Shown: positions 43,201-53,205 of the stretch, piece by piece | Numbering within the stretch: position 1 is the first letter of the stretch | Layout of the letters: each line of letters starts with the position of its first letter | Assembly (NCBI GenBank): GCA_963575745.1 | Contig: CAUYUJ010010458.1 | Location: 160,623 to 224,622, forward strand | Source: Prorocentrum cordatum | Taxonomy: Eukaryota; Sar; Dinophyceae; Prorocentrales; Prorocentraceae | Length of the DNA: 64,000 nt | Reading direction: 5' to 3' | Notes under the pieces: generated by a model | Seen by the model: the letters and a program-made list of their open reading frames with translations, nothing else | What the model was told of the DNA's origin: nothing | The model's database searches: none | Made by a program: the position numbers and the translations under genes

Positions 43201-44137
43201 AACATGATCGGAGGAGAGGAGGTCCTCTGGGGGGGCATGGGGTCATCCATCATGTGCCATCTCACTGGTTTGCGCAGCACGTTGTCAAGAGGTGATCAGG
43301 AGGGTCACGATTCGTGAGAGAGGGAGGAGGAGAGAGGGAGGAGGAGGGACCGCCATGGGGGCTCTGCCGGGGAGTTGGGAGTGGGAGGTCGCTGTGCGCA
43401 TGCTACGCTGGTGGTGTTATCAGGGCGCACAAGAAGACATTGGTCCAGGGCACCGAGGCGCCTCGGGGAGGGGGGTCATGCTTTTCTCTGGCATTTTCTT
43501 TGCGAGGAGTGCACTGCGCATCTTCGCCACCTCGTCTCCCCCATCGCCCTCTCCCATCCTGTTTCCCCCTGTCATCCTTTTCCTGGTTTGCCCCTTTCTC
43601 GCCCTTGTCCCCCCCTCCCCCTCGCGTCGCCCCTCTCGCCCTCCCCCTCGTCTGCCGGCGTGTGGGAACGGCCGCGATCGCTTGGGCCTTGACCCCCAAC
43701 TCGCTGTACTTCTCGTCCGTCAAGCCTCCAGCCGACGGCGGCGCCAAGGGGGGGGGCGTGGGCGGGGGATTTAAGTGGGGCCAAGATGCCATTGCCAGAG
43801 AAGATATGAGGATAAGAGTAATGACGATGAAAGGAAAAAACGCGGCGAGAGGGGGAAGAGGGACCAGAGGGGGCGAGGGAAGAAGGGGGGGCGAGAGAAA
43901 GGGGGGGGTCGGAACGGCCAGGAGCAGGAGGAACACGACGCGGAGCAGGGCGGAAGCAGGAAGCTGAGAACACGTGGATAGGGGCCAGCGGAAACAGGAG
44001 GGAGCGGAGGCATACGTACACCTGGTAATGCTGCGCCTGAAGATTTACCTTCTATGGCGGAGCTAGACGCGATGGAGGCCTTGATGATCTCAGATGGTTC
44101 GTTCGACCACATCACGCCTCCATGGGATGAAGAATGA
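37258..44137 (+). CDS. Large multi-exon gene, unnamed dinoflagellate family (transposase-like?)
   Basis: Proposed exons are 37258-37778, 37994 to about 39300, about 39507-40190, about 40500-41248, 41405-41546, about 42000-43280 and about 44000-44137 (stop TGA 44135-44137). Exon 1 follows a pyrimidine tract and GACCAG acceptor and ends with LSADSSPQGKRDWF and LIGLLG. Exon 2 holds STTDCGTEMHLG, acidic stretches and a Cys cluster (CSSCAC, CSVCSDADLC). Exon 3 has DFHRGRQMFCFYVAVKIAPF and FVSIVEVGVERLHAQVSMS. Later exons contain EICSDLLCMFMSWLGS, RRYVPEDELVYMVPIG, HIHGINWWYLLALM, an NLS-like SPKRRRKKG and long acidic/Ser-rich runs. The last exon ends HITPPWDEE. I recognise the family from dinoflagellate predicted proteins but know no name. 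Its DSSPQ, DCGTE and VERLHAQ segments could be the acidic triad of a DDE-type transposase, which is speculation. An in-frame TAG interrupts exon 2 at 38640-38642, and a frame change near 39160 is possible, so this copy may be a pseudogene. Confidence 0.55.
37779..37993 (+). other. Predicted GT-AG intron, phase 2
   Basis: GAG|GTGCTC at the 5' end and GAGCAG|GCGCTT at the 3' end. The body is almost pure CTCCTC pyrimidine. Removing 215 nt joins AG with G to make an Arg codon and moves the frame exactly onto the next open stretch (RRLYAANGLELDDDQ), which supports the call strongly. Confidence 0.75.
38640..38642 (+). other. In-frame TAG inside an otherwise continuous exon
   Basis: The same phase reads KVMEYFPD before and TKGLKAICDMVRRRFSNERL after the TAG. 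Both flanks are protein-like, so a nonsense mutation, sequence error or unrecognised short intron must explain it. Confidence 0.6.
40195..40500 (+). repeat. GGC/GGA Gly-rich repeat within the 37-44 kb gene
   Basis: GGAGGCGGAGG words give poly-Gly in one frame and poly-Ala/Glu in another. It could be an intron starting at ACAG|GTGACG (40195) or a translated linker. Confidence 0.75.
40544..40657. mobile_element. 114-bp palindromic insert 1
   Basis: Left tip TTCTTGGATCGGCGCTGGACC pairs with the right tip ending GGTCCACCGCCGATCCAAGAA (each 21 bp, one mismatch); the loop is GAA within GGCGCGCGAAGCGCGCC. Flanking segments HNNWEFRAE and ICSDLLCMFMSW are in the same frame, and 114 is divisible by three. 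No stop lies in that frame, so it may be spliced or translated. Confidence 0.75.
41249..41404. mobile_element. 156-bp palindromic insert 2
   Basis: GGGGGCCACATGCGAACCC at the left pairs with a TTCGCATGCGCCCCCC end at the right; GTGGGCGGGGTTCACT pairs with AGTGAACCCCACCC inside. Coding segments LVLLDL before and DCLGRKALSNMRRYV after are in one frame with a 156-nt gap, while the insert itself holds two in-frame TAGs. TAGG occurs at both ends. The right end is CCCCCCTAG, a usable 3' splice site; no GT is present at the left end. Confidence 0.75.
43320..43995. other. Probable intron/spacer before the last exon of the 37-44 kb gene
   Basis: GGA-rich, then C/T-rich, then GGGGGA-rich DNA. No clear coding sequence except perhaps 43780-43850. 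Confidence 0.4.
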
Positions 44138-44178
44138 ATCGTGGTACGCATATTCACTACGTGTTTACATTGGCGCCA

Positions 44179-44632
44179 GGCCGCCAAGATGCTCATGTCG
44201 TCGCCACGCGGTGGTCCCTTCCGCCCAGGTCGACTCCCTTGGGTTGCAGTTTGCTGGCTCTTGGGCGGTCAATGCACCCGGGCGGGGGGTCCTGTTGCCA
44301 CATGCGGCTCGATAAATTCATGAGGTTGACGAATGTCACTGGCGATGTGGACCTGGGCCTCGTCGAGATCCCCATCCAGCGTCCTCTTCATCGTGAATGA
44401 TATAGGCGGTGTGGCCGCCAGGATGCTCATGTCGTCGCCACGCGGTGGTCCCTTCCGCCCAGGTAGACTCCCTTGGGTTGCAGTTTGCTGGCTCTTGGGC
44501 GGTCATCACACCTGGGCGGGGGGTCCTGTTGCCACATGCGGCTCGATTAATTCATGACGCTGACGAATGTCACTGGCGGTGTGGACCTGGGCCTCGTCGG
44601 GGCCCCCTCCAGCGTCCTCTTCATCGTTGATG
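44179..44632. repeat. Direct duplication, period 234 bp
   Basis: 44179-44398 and 44413-44632 are nearly identical (GCTCATGTCGTCGCCACGCG through CCAGCGTCCTCTTCATCG). The period is a whole number of codons. On the minus strand both copies read DEAQVH, RHELIEPHVATGPP or close variants, so an exon may have been duplicated. Confidence 0.9.
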
Positions 44633-45889
44633 GCCAGTGCTGCGTGGTCTTCGACTGCGACGCGCTGGCGCCCCGGCGACCGCCTTGCGGGCTCGGCGCG
44701 AGCTTGCGCCAGGAGCGGCGCGCCTGGCGCCAGGAGTCAGGATCGATCTCCGACTGTCGGAGTGTGTCCGCTTCTTCTCCTCCCCCCCCTGTTGGGCTTC
44801 ATCAAAGTCAAAGTCCATAGGGCGGGCGCGGCGCTTATCAAGGCTGCCCTTGCATCCTTGCGTCTCCGGCCCATCCTTTTTTTCCATTGTGCTCGAGCTG
44901 CTGGCCTCATGCGGCTGCACTCGTTTCCGCGAGGGCGCCCTGCGGTCTTGCATGCTTGCGCTGCACTCGGTCTATGGGCTTGGACAGTAAACTTTGAGCG
45001 CGCGCGAAGCGTGCGCGTGCCAGGACGGCCGCTGGCCAAGTGCATTCTGCAGTTGTCGTTGCGTTGCCTTGTCAAACCTGCTACACGCAATATGACGTGA
45101 ATACTCTGTTTCACACAGCCCTGCCACGGTGATCTCAGTATCTCACGACCCGACCCAGGGCCCGACCCCAAACCCAATGACGCTAATACATGGTATGTGT
45201 GAGTATGTGATACAGACATGTAGACTTAGAAGTGCTACGACTTTAGGTATGCAATTTTGCTGGCTCTGGATGTCGAACAATTTAACATAAACTGTGGTGC
45301 GCGTCGCGCGACTGAATCGCGCGCGCAGCGCACATTGCATGCGCCAGTTACCTATACATATTGATGCATCTATACATATTTCCGCATGTGTATACACACG
45401 CTGTGCACTGTCATTGTGCACAGTACCACATCGCACGAAATTACACGTTGTACATTATAGAATGTTGCACATAGCAGTCCTGCAAAGAGTCTGTATTACA
45501 TCTGGCAGATATGGGTAAATCGGTCTAGTGGACGGGATTATATATTATGCTTGCGCGCAGGCACTGAGTGTGTACCTGCCGTGTTGTGCAACATGCTTGG
45601 GTGCCATATCGTTGTATGTGTGCAGGTAGCGTTCACCTTGTTAACGCATGCGTTGCACAACTCACAGTGTATGCATTTGTACACAAAAGGAGGTACACAT
45701 ATGTGTTTGCGTCCATATTAACATACGCATGTTCATGTTCGTGCGTGTGCGTTCGTGCCCACATACTATGCACACGCGCGCGTGCATGCGTGTAGCGCAG
45801 CCGACCCAGTTCATGCCTGCAAACCCGCACACGCGCCCGCTGGCACGATGTAATATGGCACATGTGCACGCGCGCACAGCGCAGATGGA
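44633..45889. other. Unassigned
   Basis: Minus-strand frame 44621-44953 looks moderately protein-like (MDFDFDEAQQGGEEKK). CTGTGCAC/GTGCACAG form a small hairpin at about 45400-45422. The composition becomes AT-richer toward 45700. Nothing can be assigned. Confidence 0.4.
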
Positions 45890-46735
45890 TGTGTGTGTGT
45901 GTGTGCGTGCGTGCGTGTGTGTGTGTGTGCGTGCGTGTGTGTGTGTGTGTGCGTGTGTGTGTGTGTGCGTGTGTGTGTGTGTGCGTGTGTGTGTGTGTGT
46001 GTGCGTGTGTGTGTGCGTGTGCGTGTGCGTGTGCGTGTGCGTGTGCGTGTGCGTGTGCGTGTGCGTGTGCGTGTGCGTGTGCGTGTGCGTGTGCGTGTGC
46101 GTGTGCGTGTGCGTGTGCGTGTGCGTGTGCGTGTGCGTGTGTGCGTGTGGGGGTGGGGGTGGGGGTGGGGTGGGGGTGGGGGTGGTGGGTGGGGGTGGGG
46201 GTGGGGGTGGGGGTGGGGGTGGGGGTGGGGGGGGGTGGGGTGGGGGTGGGGGTGGGGGTGGGGGGTGGGGGTGGGGGTGGGGGTGGTGGGGGTGGGGGTG
46301 GGGGGGGGGGTGGGGGGGTGGGTGTGGGTGTGGGTGTGGGTGGGTGTGGGTGTGGGGTGTGGGTGTGGGTGTGGTGTGGGTGTGGGTGTGGGTGTGTGGT
46401 GTGTGTGCGTGTGTGCGTGTGTGCGTGTGTGTGCGTGTGCGTGTGTGTGTGTGCGTGTGTGCGTGTGTGTGGGTGTGTGTGGTGTGTGTGGTGTGTGTGG
46501 TGTGTGTGTGTGTGTGTCTGTGTGTGTGTGTGTGCGTGTGTGTGCGTGCGTGTGTGTGTGTGTGCGTGTGTGTGCGTGTGTGTGTGTGCGTGTGTGTGCG
46601 TGCGTGTGTGTGCGTGTGTGTGCGTGTGTGTGCGTGCGTGTGTGTGTGCGTGCGTGTGTGTGCGCGTGTGTGTGTGTGTGCGTGTGTGTGTGTGTGCGTG
46701 TGTGCGTGTGTGCGCGCGCGTGTGTGTGTGTTTTT
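45890..46735. repeat. (GT)n/(GTGTGC)n array with a TGGGGG core
   Basis: GT and GTGTGC repeats flank a core at 46147-46320 of (TGGGGG)n with up to ten consecutive G. It is followed by GTGTGGGT units. Long open frames (Cys/Val or His/Thr) are artefacts. Confidence 0.95.
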
Positions 46736-47099
46736 TCGACGCGCGCATGCGCGCGCGTTCGGCCGAGCACGCGCGCGTTGCTTGGCGCGCGCGCCGGCAT
46801 CTGCATGCGCGGCGTGTGTCTTCAGCGCGCGCTCTGCAGCAGCGCGCTCTATGTGGTTTTGTTTCTCGGAGCGCAGCCTGCCCCCCCCTCCCCCTCCCCT
46901 ACTAGCGCCGTGCAGGCGTTCGCTGGAGATGGCGATCGCCGCCATGGCGGCGCAGCAGCTGGTGGTCATGACAAGTTTCTACTGCACTTGGCTTTTTTTT
47001 TCGATTGCAGCACTTGGCAGGCGGAAGCAGAGCAAACTGGGAACCCAGTTAATGGGCAGGTGCGCCCATGGGCGCACCAGCGGCACCCAACAAATTGTG

Positions 47100-48390
47100 G
47101 TTGTATGTGTTGTTGATGTTTGTTCGTGATTTGTCGTGGTTTTTGGTTTTTCTTGTGTTTTTGTACACAGTTCGTCGGATTTGGTTGTTTTTTTTATGAT
47201 GTTTTGTGATTTTTGTGCAATTTTGTTGGATTTTGGTGATTTTTGTGTTTTTTTTTTTTCAGATTTTGGTGATTTTCGTTGGATTTTGATGATTTGTGTG
47301 AAAATTTAGCATTTTTTGATTGTTTTATGCAATGTCGTTAGATTGTGGTGAGTTTTGTGTTTTTTTCTGCGATTTTGGTGATTTTCGTTGGATTTTGATG
47401 ATTGTTGAGAAAATTTAGCATTTTTTTTGATTGTTTCTGCATTTTCGTTAGATTTTGATGATTTTTGTAATTTTTGTGTGATTGTAGTTGGTTTTGCTTG
47501 TTTTTTGTATGTTTGGAACATGTTCCATAGTTTTTATGGTTTGTTGTAACATGTTCGCTGTTTCTTGTGCATGTTATGTGGTTCCGTCACATTGTCTACC
47601 GTTCGTGTGGTTGTTGGTGCGATTCGTTGTTCTTGTGTCAATTCGCGCGTTGCGGTTACGTTTTCATCGCTTTCGGAGCGAATCGAGCGGTCGCGAAGCG
47701 TTCGCGCTTCGGCGCCGACGCGAACGCGCCCCACCCCAGGCCCACCCCAGGCGCACCCCAGGTTGCACCCCAGGTTGACGACTGTCAGAAAACGCAATGG
47801 CGCCAAAACGCACCCCCCCACCCCAGGCGCACCCCAGGTGCACCCCAGGTTGCACCCTAGGTTGATTGCGGCGCAACCGACACGACCGTCAAGAGCGCGC
47901 GCGTGGCTGAATTGGATGCAAATCGATCGATGGAGATGTTTTTGAGCGAAAATTGTCGGATTTTTTCGTTTGCGAGTGTCTTTTTGTGTTTTTGTTGATT
48001 TGGCGCGTTGTTGTCACGGTTTCGTTGTTGCGACACTGAATTCGCATGTTTTTCTATGTTTTAATGTTTTTTGTGTGATTTTGTATGTTTTCTGTTCTTT
48101 TCATGTGTTTTTTTACTTTTTAGCGTTTTTCGTTGATTTTCATGATTTTTCGCGTTTGTTCGTGATTTTTGTAGTTTTCGTGTGATTTCTGTTGTTTTTT
48201 GTATGTTTTGTTTTTGCGTTTTTTCTTGGTTTTTGTTGTGTTTTCGATGTTTTGCGTGATTCTTGATGTGTTTGAAGTTTTTCTGTGTTTTTGTCTGGTT
48301 GTTATAGTTTTTTTTTGCGTTTTTCGTGCTTTGTTGTAAGATTTCGGTAGTTCGCTGTTTTTTTTTTGTGCATTTATTGCATTGTTGGAG
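47100..48390. repeat. T-rich, low-GC island with diverged tandem structure
   Basis: The + strand is rich in T and G and poor in A and C (GATTTTGGTGATTTTCGTTGGATTTTGATG words recurring at about 47270, 47380, 47450). It contrasts sharply with the GC-rich surroundings. Open Phe/Val frames are not taken as genes. Confidence 0.75.
47725..47870 (+). repeat. CACCCCAGG minisatellite
   Basis: CACCCCAGGCGCACCCCAGG and CACCCCAGGTTG units recur in two blocks separated by about 35 bp. Confidence 0.85.
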
Positions 48391-48479
48391 ATTTTCACAG
48401 ATTGCGGCGTGCTTGGCGCGTTCTCAGATGTGTTCGATGGTCGCAAGTGGGCCTTCATGGCTGCGCACGAGAGTGGAGG

Positions 48480-48950
48480 GGGGCTTCTGGGCCACCGGAC
48501 GCCCGAGCTGCTGCCCACTGCCGCTGGGCTGCCTGCCACTGCTTGCCTGGCTGCCAGGCTGCCAGTGCCTGCCAGGCTGCCAGCCGCACGAGCGCGGATG
48601 CGGATGTCGGAGCCGAGTCGGGGCCTGACGGCGATGATAGCGAGGCGGCTGGCCCAGCTGGCCAGTGGCCAGACCAGTGGGCAAGCAGCGAGCAGGCCGC
48701 TGGCCTGTCGTCGCGTCTGGAGTCTGATTCTGGCGCTGTGGCAGCGCAGCGCCAGCTGAGCTGGGCCAGCTGCGCTGCAGCGGCGGCGCGCTGGCTGCGG
48801 CAGGCGGGCCGGCGCGGGCACTGCCAGCACTGCCACTGCCGCGCTGCGCCGCGCTGCCAGCGCTGGCTATCAGGGCTACAGGCTAAGTGGCTAAGTGAGC
48901 TCAGCTGGGCCGAACGCGCTGCGCTGAGCCGCTGAGCTGAGCTGGCGATG
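48480..48950. repeat. GCTGCC/CTGGCCAG-rich DNA
   Basis: Dense short self-complementary words (CTGGCCAG, GCTGCCAGGCTGCC). No gene. Confidence 0.6.
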
Positions 48951-48964
48951 GCACCCAAATCAGA

Positions 48965-51555
48965 GATCCTAGTTTTGCGACCTGATAAAATAGTTGTGCC
49001 AGCTTTGCGACCAGGAAGGTACCCTCTGAAGTGCGCGACCTAATCGGTTCCCTTGTGGCATGGTCATCTTGCGACCTGATATGTGGCCTTCGGGGTGCGT
49101 TGCCATCGGTCGCCCTGTAGTACCCTGCGCGCCCTGTAGCGTTTGCCATTCGCGACCTGGTAGGTGGCCCTTGATGAGCGACCTATCGGTTAGAGGCTGG
49201 CCAGGCTGGTAAGGTAGCCTTTGACACCTTTGAGGTTCGCGACCAGCCAGGCACCCTGGTCGGTGGTCTTTGAGAGGTGCGGCGCGCCCTAATCGGTCAC
49301 CCTGTAGTCTTGCGGCCTGATATGTAATCTTGCCACCTGATATAGGTGGCATTTGAGGTGCGCGACCTAATCGGTTACCTTGTAGTCTTGCGACCTGATA
49401 AGAGGTGGCCTTTGGCCTTTGAGAGTTGGCTCAACACCGTTGAGGTGCGCGGCCCTGCAGTCCTGCGACCTGATAAGTGGCCTTTGAGGCGTGCGACCTA
49501 ATGTGTCAGCCTGCTGTCGCGACCTAATCGGTCATGTTATAGTCTTGCGACCTGGTAGGTGGCCTTCGAAGTGCGCGGCCTAATCGGTCAATCGGTCACC
49601 TGTAGTCTTGCGACTTCATAGGTGGCTCTTGGGGTGCAGTGCGCGAGACCTAATCGGTCTCCCTGTAGTCTTGCGACCTGGTCGGTGGCCTATGGGGTGC
49701 GCGACCTAATCGGTCACCCTGTAGTGCCTGTAGTCGTGCGACCTGCTAGGTGGCCTTCGAGGTGCGCGACCTCATCGGTCACCCTGTATTCTTGCGACCT
49801 GATAGGTGGCCTTTGAGGTGCGCGACCTCATCGGTCACCCTGTAGTCTTGCGACCTGATAGGTGGCCTATGTGGTGCGCGGACTTACTAATCGGTCGCGC
49901 TGTAATCTTGCGACCTGGTAGGTGGCTTTTGAGGTGCGCGACCTCATCGGGCACCTTGTAGTCTTGCGGTCTGATAGGTGGCATTTTGAGGTGCGCGACC
50001 AAATGTGTCAGCCTGTAGTCTTGCGACCTGGAAGGCGGCCCTTGAGGTGCGCGATCTAATCGGTGACCCTGTAGTCTGGCGACCTGGTCGGTGGCCTCTG
50101 AGGCGCGCAACCCAATGGGTCTGCCTGCATGCAGTCTTGCGACCTGATAGGTGGCTTTCGAGGTGGACCAAATCGGTCACCCTGTAGTCTTGCGTCCTGG
50201 CCTTTGGGATGCGCGACGCAGCCGGCCACCGTGTAATCTTGCGACCTGGTTGTTGGCCTTTGGGGTGCGCGACCTAATCGGTCACCCTGTAGTCTTGCGA
50301 CCTGGTCGGTGGCCTCTGAGGTGCGCGACTATTTCGGTTACCCTGTAGTCTTGCGACCTGATAGGTGGCCTTTGAGGTGCGCGACCTTATCGGTCACCCT
50401 GTAGTCTTGCGACCTGATAGGTGGCCTTTGAAGTGCGCGGCCTAATCAGTCACCCTGTAGTCTTGCGACCTGACAACCTGATAGGTGGCCTTTTAGGTGC
50501 GCGACCTAACTAGTTACCCTGTAGTCTTGCAGCCTGTTAGGTGGCCTTTGATGTGCGCGACCTAATCGGTCACCCTCCTAGCTTCGCGGCCTGATAGGTG
50601 GCACTTTGAGGTGCGCGAGCACATGTATCACCCTGTAGTCTTGCGGCCTGATAGGCGGCCATTGAGGTGCGCGACCTAGTCGGTCACCCTGCAGTCTTGC
50701 GACCTGATAGGTTGCCTTTGAGGTGCGCAACCTGATCGGTGACCCTGTAGTCTTGCGACCTGATAGGTGGCCTTTGAGGTGCGCAACCTAATGGGTCACC
50801 CTGTAGTCTTTGCGACCTGACAGGTGGCCTTTGAGGTGCGCGACCTAATCGGTCACCCTGTAGTCTTGCGACCTGATAGGTGGCCTCAGAGGTGCACTAC
50901 CTAATCGGGCACCATGTGGGCTTGCGACCTGGTAGGTGGCCTTTGAGGTGCGCGGCCTAATCGGTCACTCTGTAGTCTTGCGACCTGATAGGTGGCCCTT
51001 GAGGTGCGCGACCTCATCGGGCACCTTGTAGTCTTGTGACCGACCTGGTCGGCCACCTTGTAATCTTGCGACCTGGTTGTTGGCCTTTGGGGTGCGCGAC
51101 CTAATCGGTCACCCTGTAGTCTTGCGACCTGGTTGGTGGCCTATGAGGTGCGCGACTAAAGCTGTCACCCTGTAGTCTTGCGACCTGATAGGTGGCCTTT
51201 GAGGTGCGCAACCTGCTGGGTTACCCTGTAGTCTTCCGACCTGATAAGGGCAGGGCCTTTGAGGTGCGCGACTTAATCTGTCACCCTGTAGTCTTGCGGC
51301 ATGATGGGTGGCTTTTGAGGTGCGCGACCTCGTCGGTCACCCTGTAGTCTTGCGGCCTGATAGGTGGTCTTTGAAGTGCGCGACCTCATCGGTCACCCTG
51401 TAGTCTCGCGACCTGATAGGTGGAATTTTTAGGTGCGCGACCTAATTAGTTCCCCTGTAGTCTTGCGGCCTGCTAGGTGGCCTCTGAGGTGCGCGCTGTG
51501 CGACCTAATCGGTCCCCCTGTAGGCTTGCGACCTGGTAGGTGGCCCTTGAGGTGG
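48965..51555. repeat. 56-bp satellite array, about 45 copies
   Basis: Consensus unit: CTTGCGACCTGATAGGTGGC, then CTTTGAGGTGCGCGACCTAA, then TCGGTCACCCTGTAGT. Within a unit GCGACCTGATAGG and GCGACCTAATCGG are 29 bp apart, so the unit looks like a diverged dimer. Copies differ by point changes and small indels, more at the left end. There are no unique spacers. Confidence 0.95.
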
Positions 51556-51559
51556 CCAT

Positions 51560-51850
51560 TGGGGGCATCCGCGGGTGGAAAAGGAGCACCACCTCCTCGT
51601 CCCCCTCCCCATTCTATCTCCATCAGTTTGAGATGCCGAAAGCGTTCTTTCCGATCTTCGCTGAAAATGAGAAAGAACGTTTTCGGCATCTTAAACCCCA
51701 CAAGCACCATGCATGTACAGAGGGCATCCGCGGGAGGGAAAGGAACACCACCTCCCCTTCCTCCTCCCCATACTATCCTCAGCAATTTAAGATGCTGGAA
51801 GCGTTCTGTCACATTTCCGTTGAAAATGGGAAGGAACGTTTTCAGCAGAC
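51560..51850. repeat. Two direct repeats of about 159 bp, each with a hairpin
   Basis: Each starts GGCATCCGCGGG, passes through a C/T-rich segment and ends in an inverted repeat: 51632-51690 (GATGCCGAAAGCGTTCTTTC with GAAAGAACGTTTTCGGCATC) and 51791-51847 (GATGCTGGAAGCGTTCTGTC with GGAACGTTTTCAGCA). The first hairpin is better preserved. Confidence 0.8.
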
Positions 51851-52035
51851 CACAGGGCCCCAGCCAGCCCAGTCAACATGGCCCGAGCAAGCGTACCACA
51901 GGGCCCCACACCAGCCTGACTGTACATTGCTAACGCAAACGTACCACAGGGCCAACAACTGACCTGACGCAACATGGCCCAAGCAAACGTATCACATGGC
52001 CCAAAACCGAACTGACGCAGAATGGCCCAAGCAAA
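51850..52035. repeat. 48-bp tandem repeat, about four units
   Basis: Units run GCAAACGTACCACAGGGCC, then ACTGACCTGACGCAACATGG, then CCCAA. Confidence 0.85.
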
Positions 52036-52144
52036 GCAAACATACCGCGGTGCCTGGGACCTGGGGGTGCACGTTATAAACATAAGAGGGGGCTTCTGGT
52101 ACACAGGCCAGGCACGCTGGCATCACGGTGGCTGGACGGGCCAA

Positions 52145-52385
52145 GGCCAGTAGGATACGAATATGGTCAATACTGTATGGATTTACGTGTGTATGTACGT
52201 ATGTGTATGTGTTTTGTTTGTATGTGCACGTGTGCGCATTTACGCAAACCGTGCGCGTTCAGCTTGCATGCGCATGCCAGTGTGTATGGCGCATGCGTGT
52301 GCATGCGTATGTTGACTTTGGTGTGCATTTGCATGTGCATGTGTATGCTTCTGTATGTGCATGTGATTATGTATGCATATCTATA
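52145..52385. repeat. GTATGT/GCATGT-rich DNA
   Basis: Degenerate alternating purine-pyrimidine words, similar in type to 45.7-45.9 kb. Confidence 0.75.
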
Positions 52386-52420
52386 CACCCACACCTCGTG
52401 GGCTGCCCCCCTTCAACACA

Positions 52421-52800
52421 ATGGGTGGGTCTTCGACTCAGGGGGCCAGAGAGGGACGAGGAGGGGGTGGAGTGGAGGAGGATGAGGAAGCGTGGGAGCC
52501 CGCATTGTTGCCGAGAGAGGGCGGCCTGGCTCGCTCGCGATTCGCACGTGTAGGCCCGAGAAGAGGTGCCAGGTTGTCCGGCTGCCCTCGGCCCCCGCCC
52601 CATCCGCACCTGCGGCAGCCCCCCCACGGCGTCGGTGGCGTGCAAGAGGCAGCGGACCCGAAGCCCAGCCCGACCCTGGAGGTCCCAGCGCGCCCGCGGC
52701 GCCGGGTCAGCCCAAGGGGTCATTGGAGAGGCTGGCTCGCTGAAGCGCGCCACAGACTGCGCGGAGAAGGGCCGGCAGCCTGGCCCTTCCACGGTTGAGG
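52421..52800 (+). CDS. Possible 5' exon(s) of the methyltransferase gene
   Basis: The ATG at 52421 opens a frame beginning MGGSSTQGAREGRGGG. Another frame (to 52743) is Ala/Pro/Gly-rich and ends GQPKGSLERLAR. Either could be an exon before the C/T-rich tract at 52900-53200. No domain is recognised. Confidence 0.25.
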
Positions 52801-53205
52801 GTTTGTTTCGGTATCCAGATGCCACCGTGGACAAGCTCTCATCGACGCCAGGGCGTCGTTCCAGGTTCCATCGGGGAGGGCGGACCCGTGCTCCTCATCT
52901 GGCCCCTCAACGCCCATTTCTCCTCCTCCTTTCCTCGTCGTGGCTCTCCTCCTCCTCCTTCTTTTCCTGGTCAGCGCATCTGACGTTTGTTTTTCTTTGG
53001 TTCCTCCTCCTCCACATCCCCCCAACGGCAAACCACCCCCGCCCCTCCCCCGCAGCCCCAGTGAGCCTTGCCCTCCATTATCGCTCCTCCTTTTTCCCTG
53101 GCCCTCCTCCTCCTCCCCATCCCTTTTTCCTGGTCAGCTCACGTCCTCCGAATTGCCCTGCCCTCCTTTCTTTGAGTCTCAGCCGGGGATTCGAGTAGGC
53201 TCCAG

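Noticed and set aside
45633-47129. Open frames of 350-490 codons rich in Cys/Val or His/Thr
   Set aside because: Translation of GT/GTGTGC and TGGGGG repeats; no start context or non-repeat domain.
47290-48390. Organelle-derived insertion suggested by low GC
   Set aside because: T-skewed repetitive sequence without any recognisable organelle gene; kept only as a composition anomaly.
48965-51555. CRISPR-like array of regularly spaced repeats
   Set aside because: The units are contiguous 56-bp tandem copies without unique spacers, there are no cas genes, and the context is eukaryotic.
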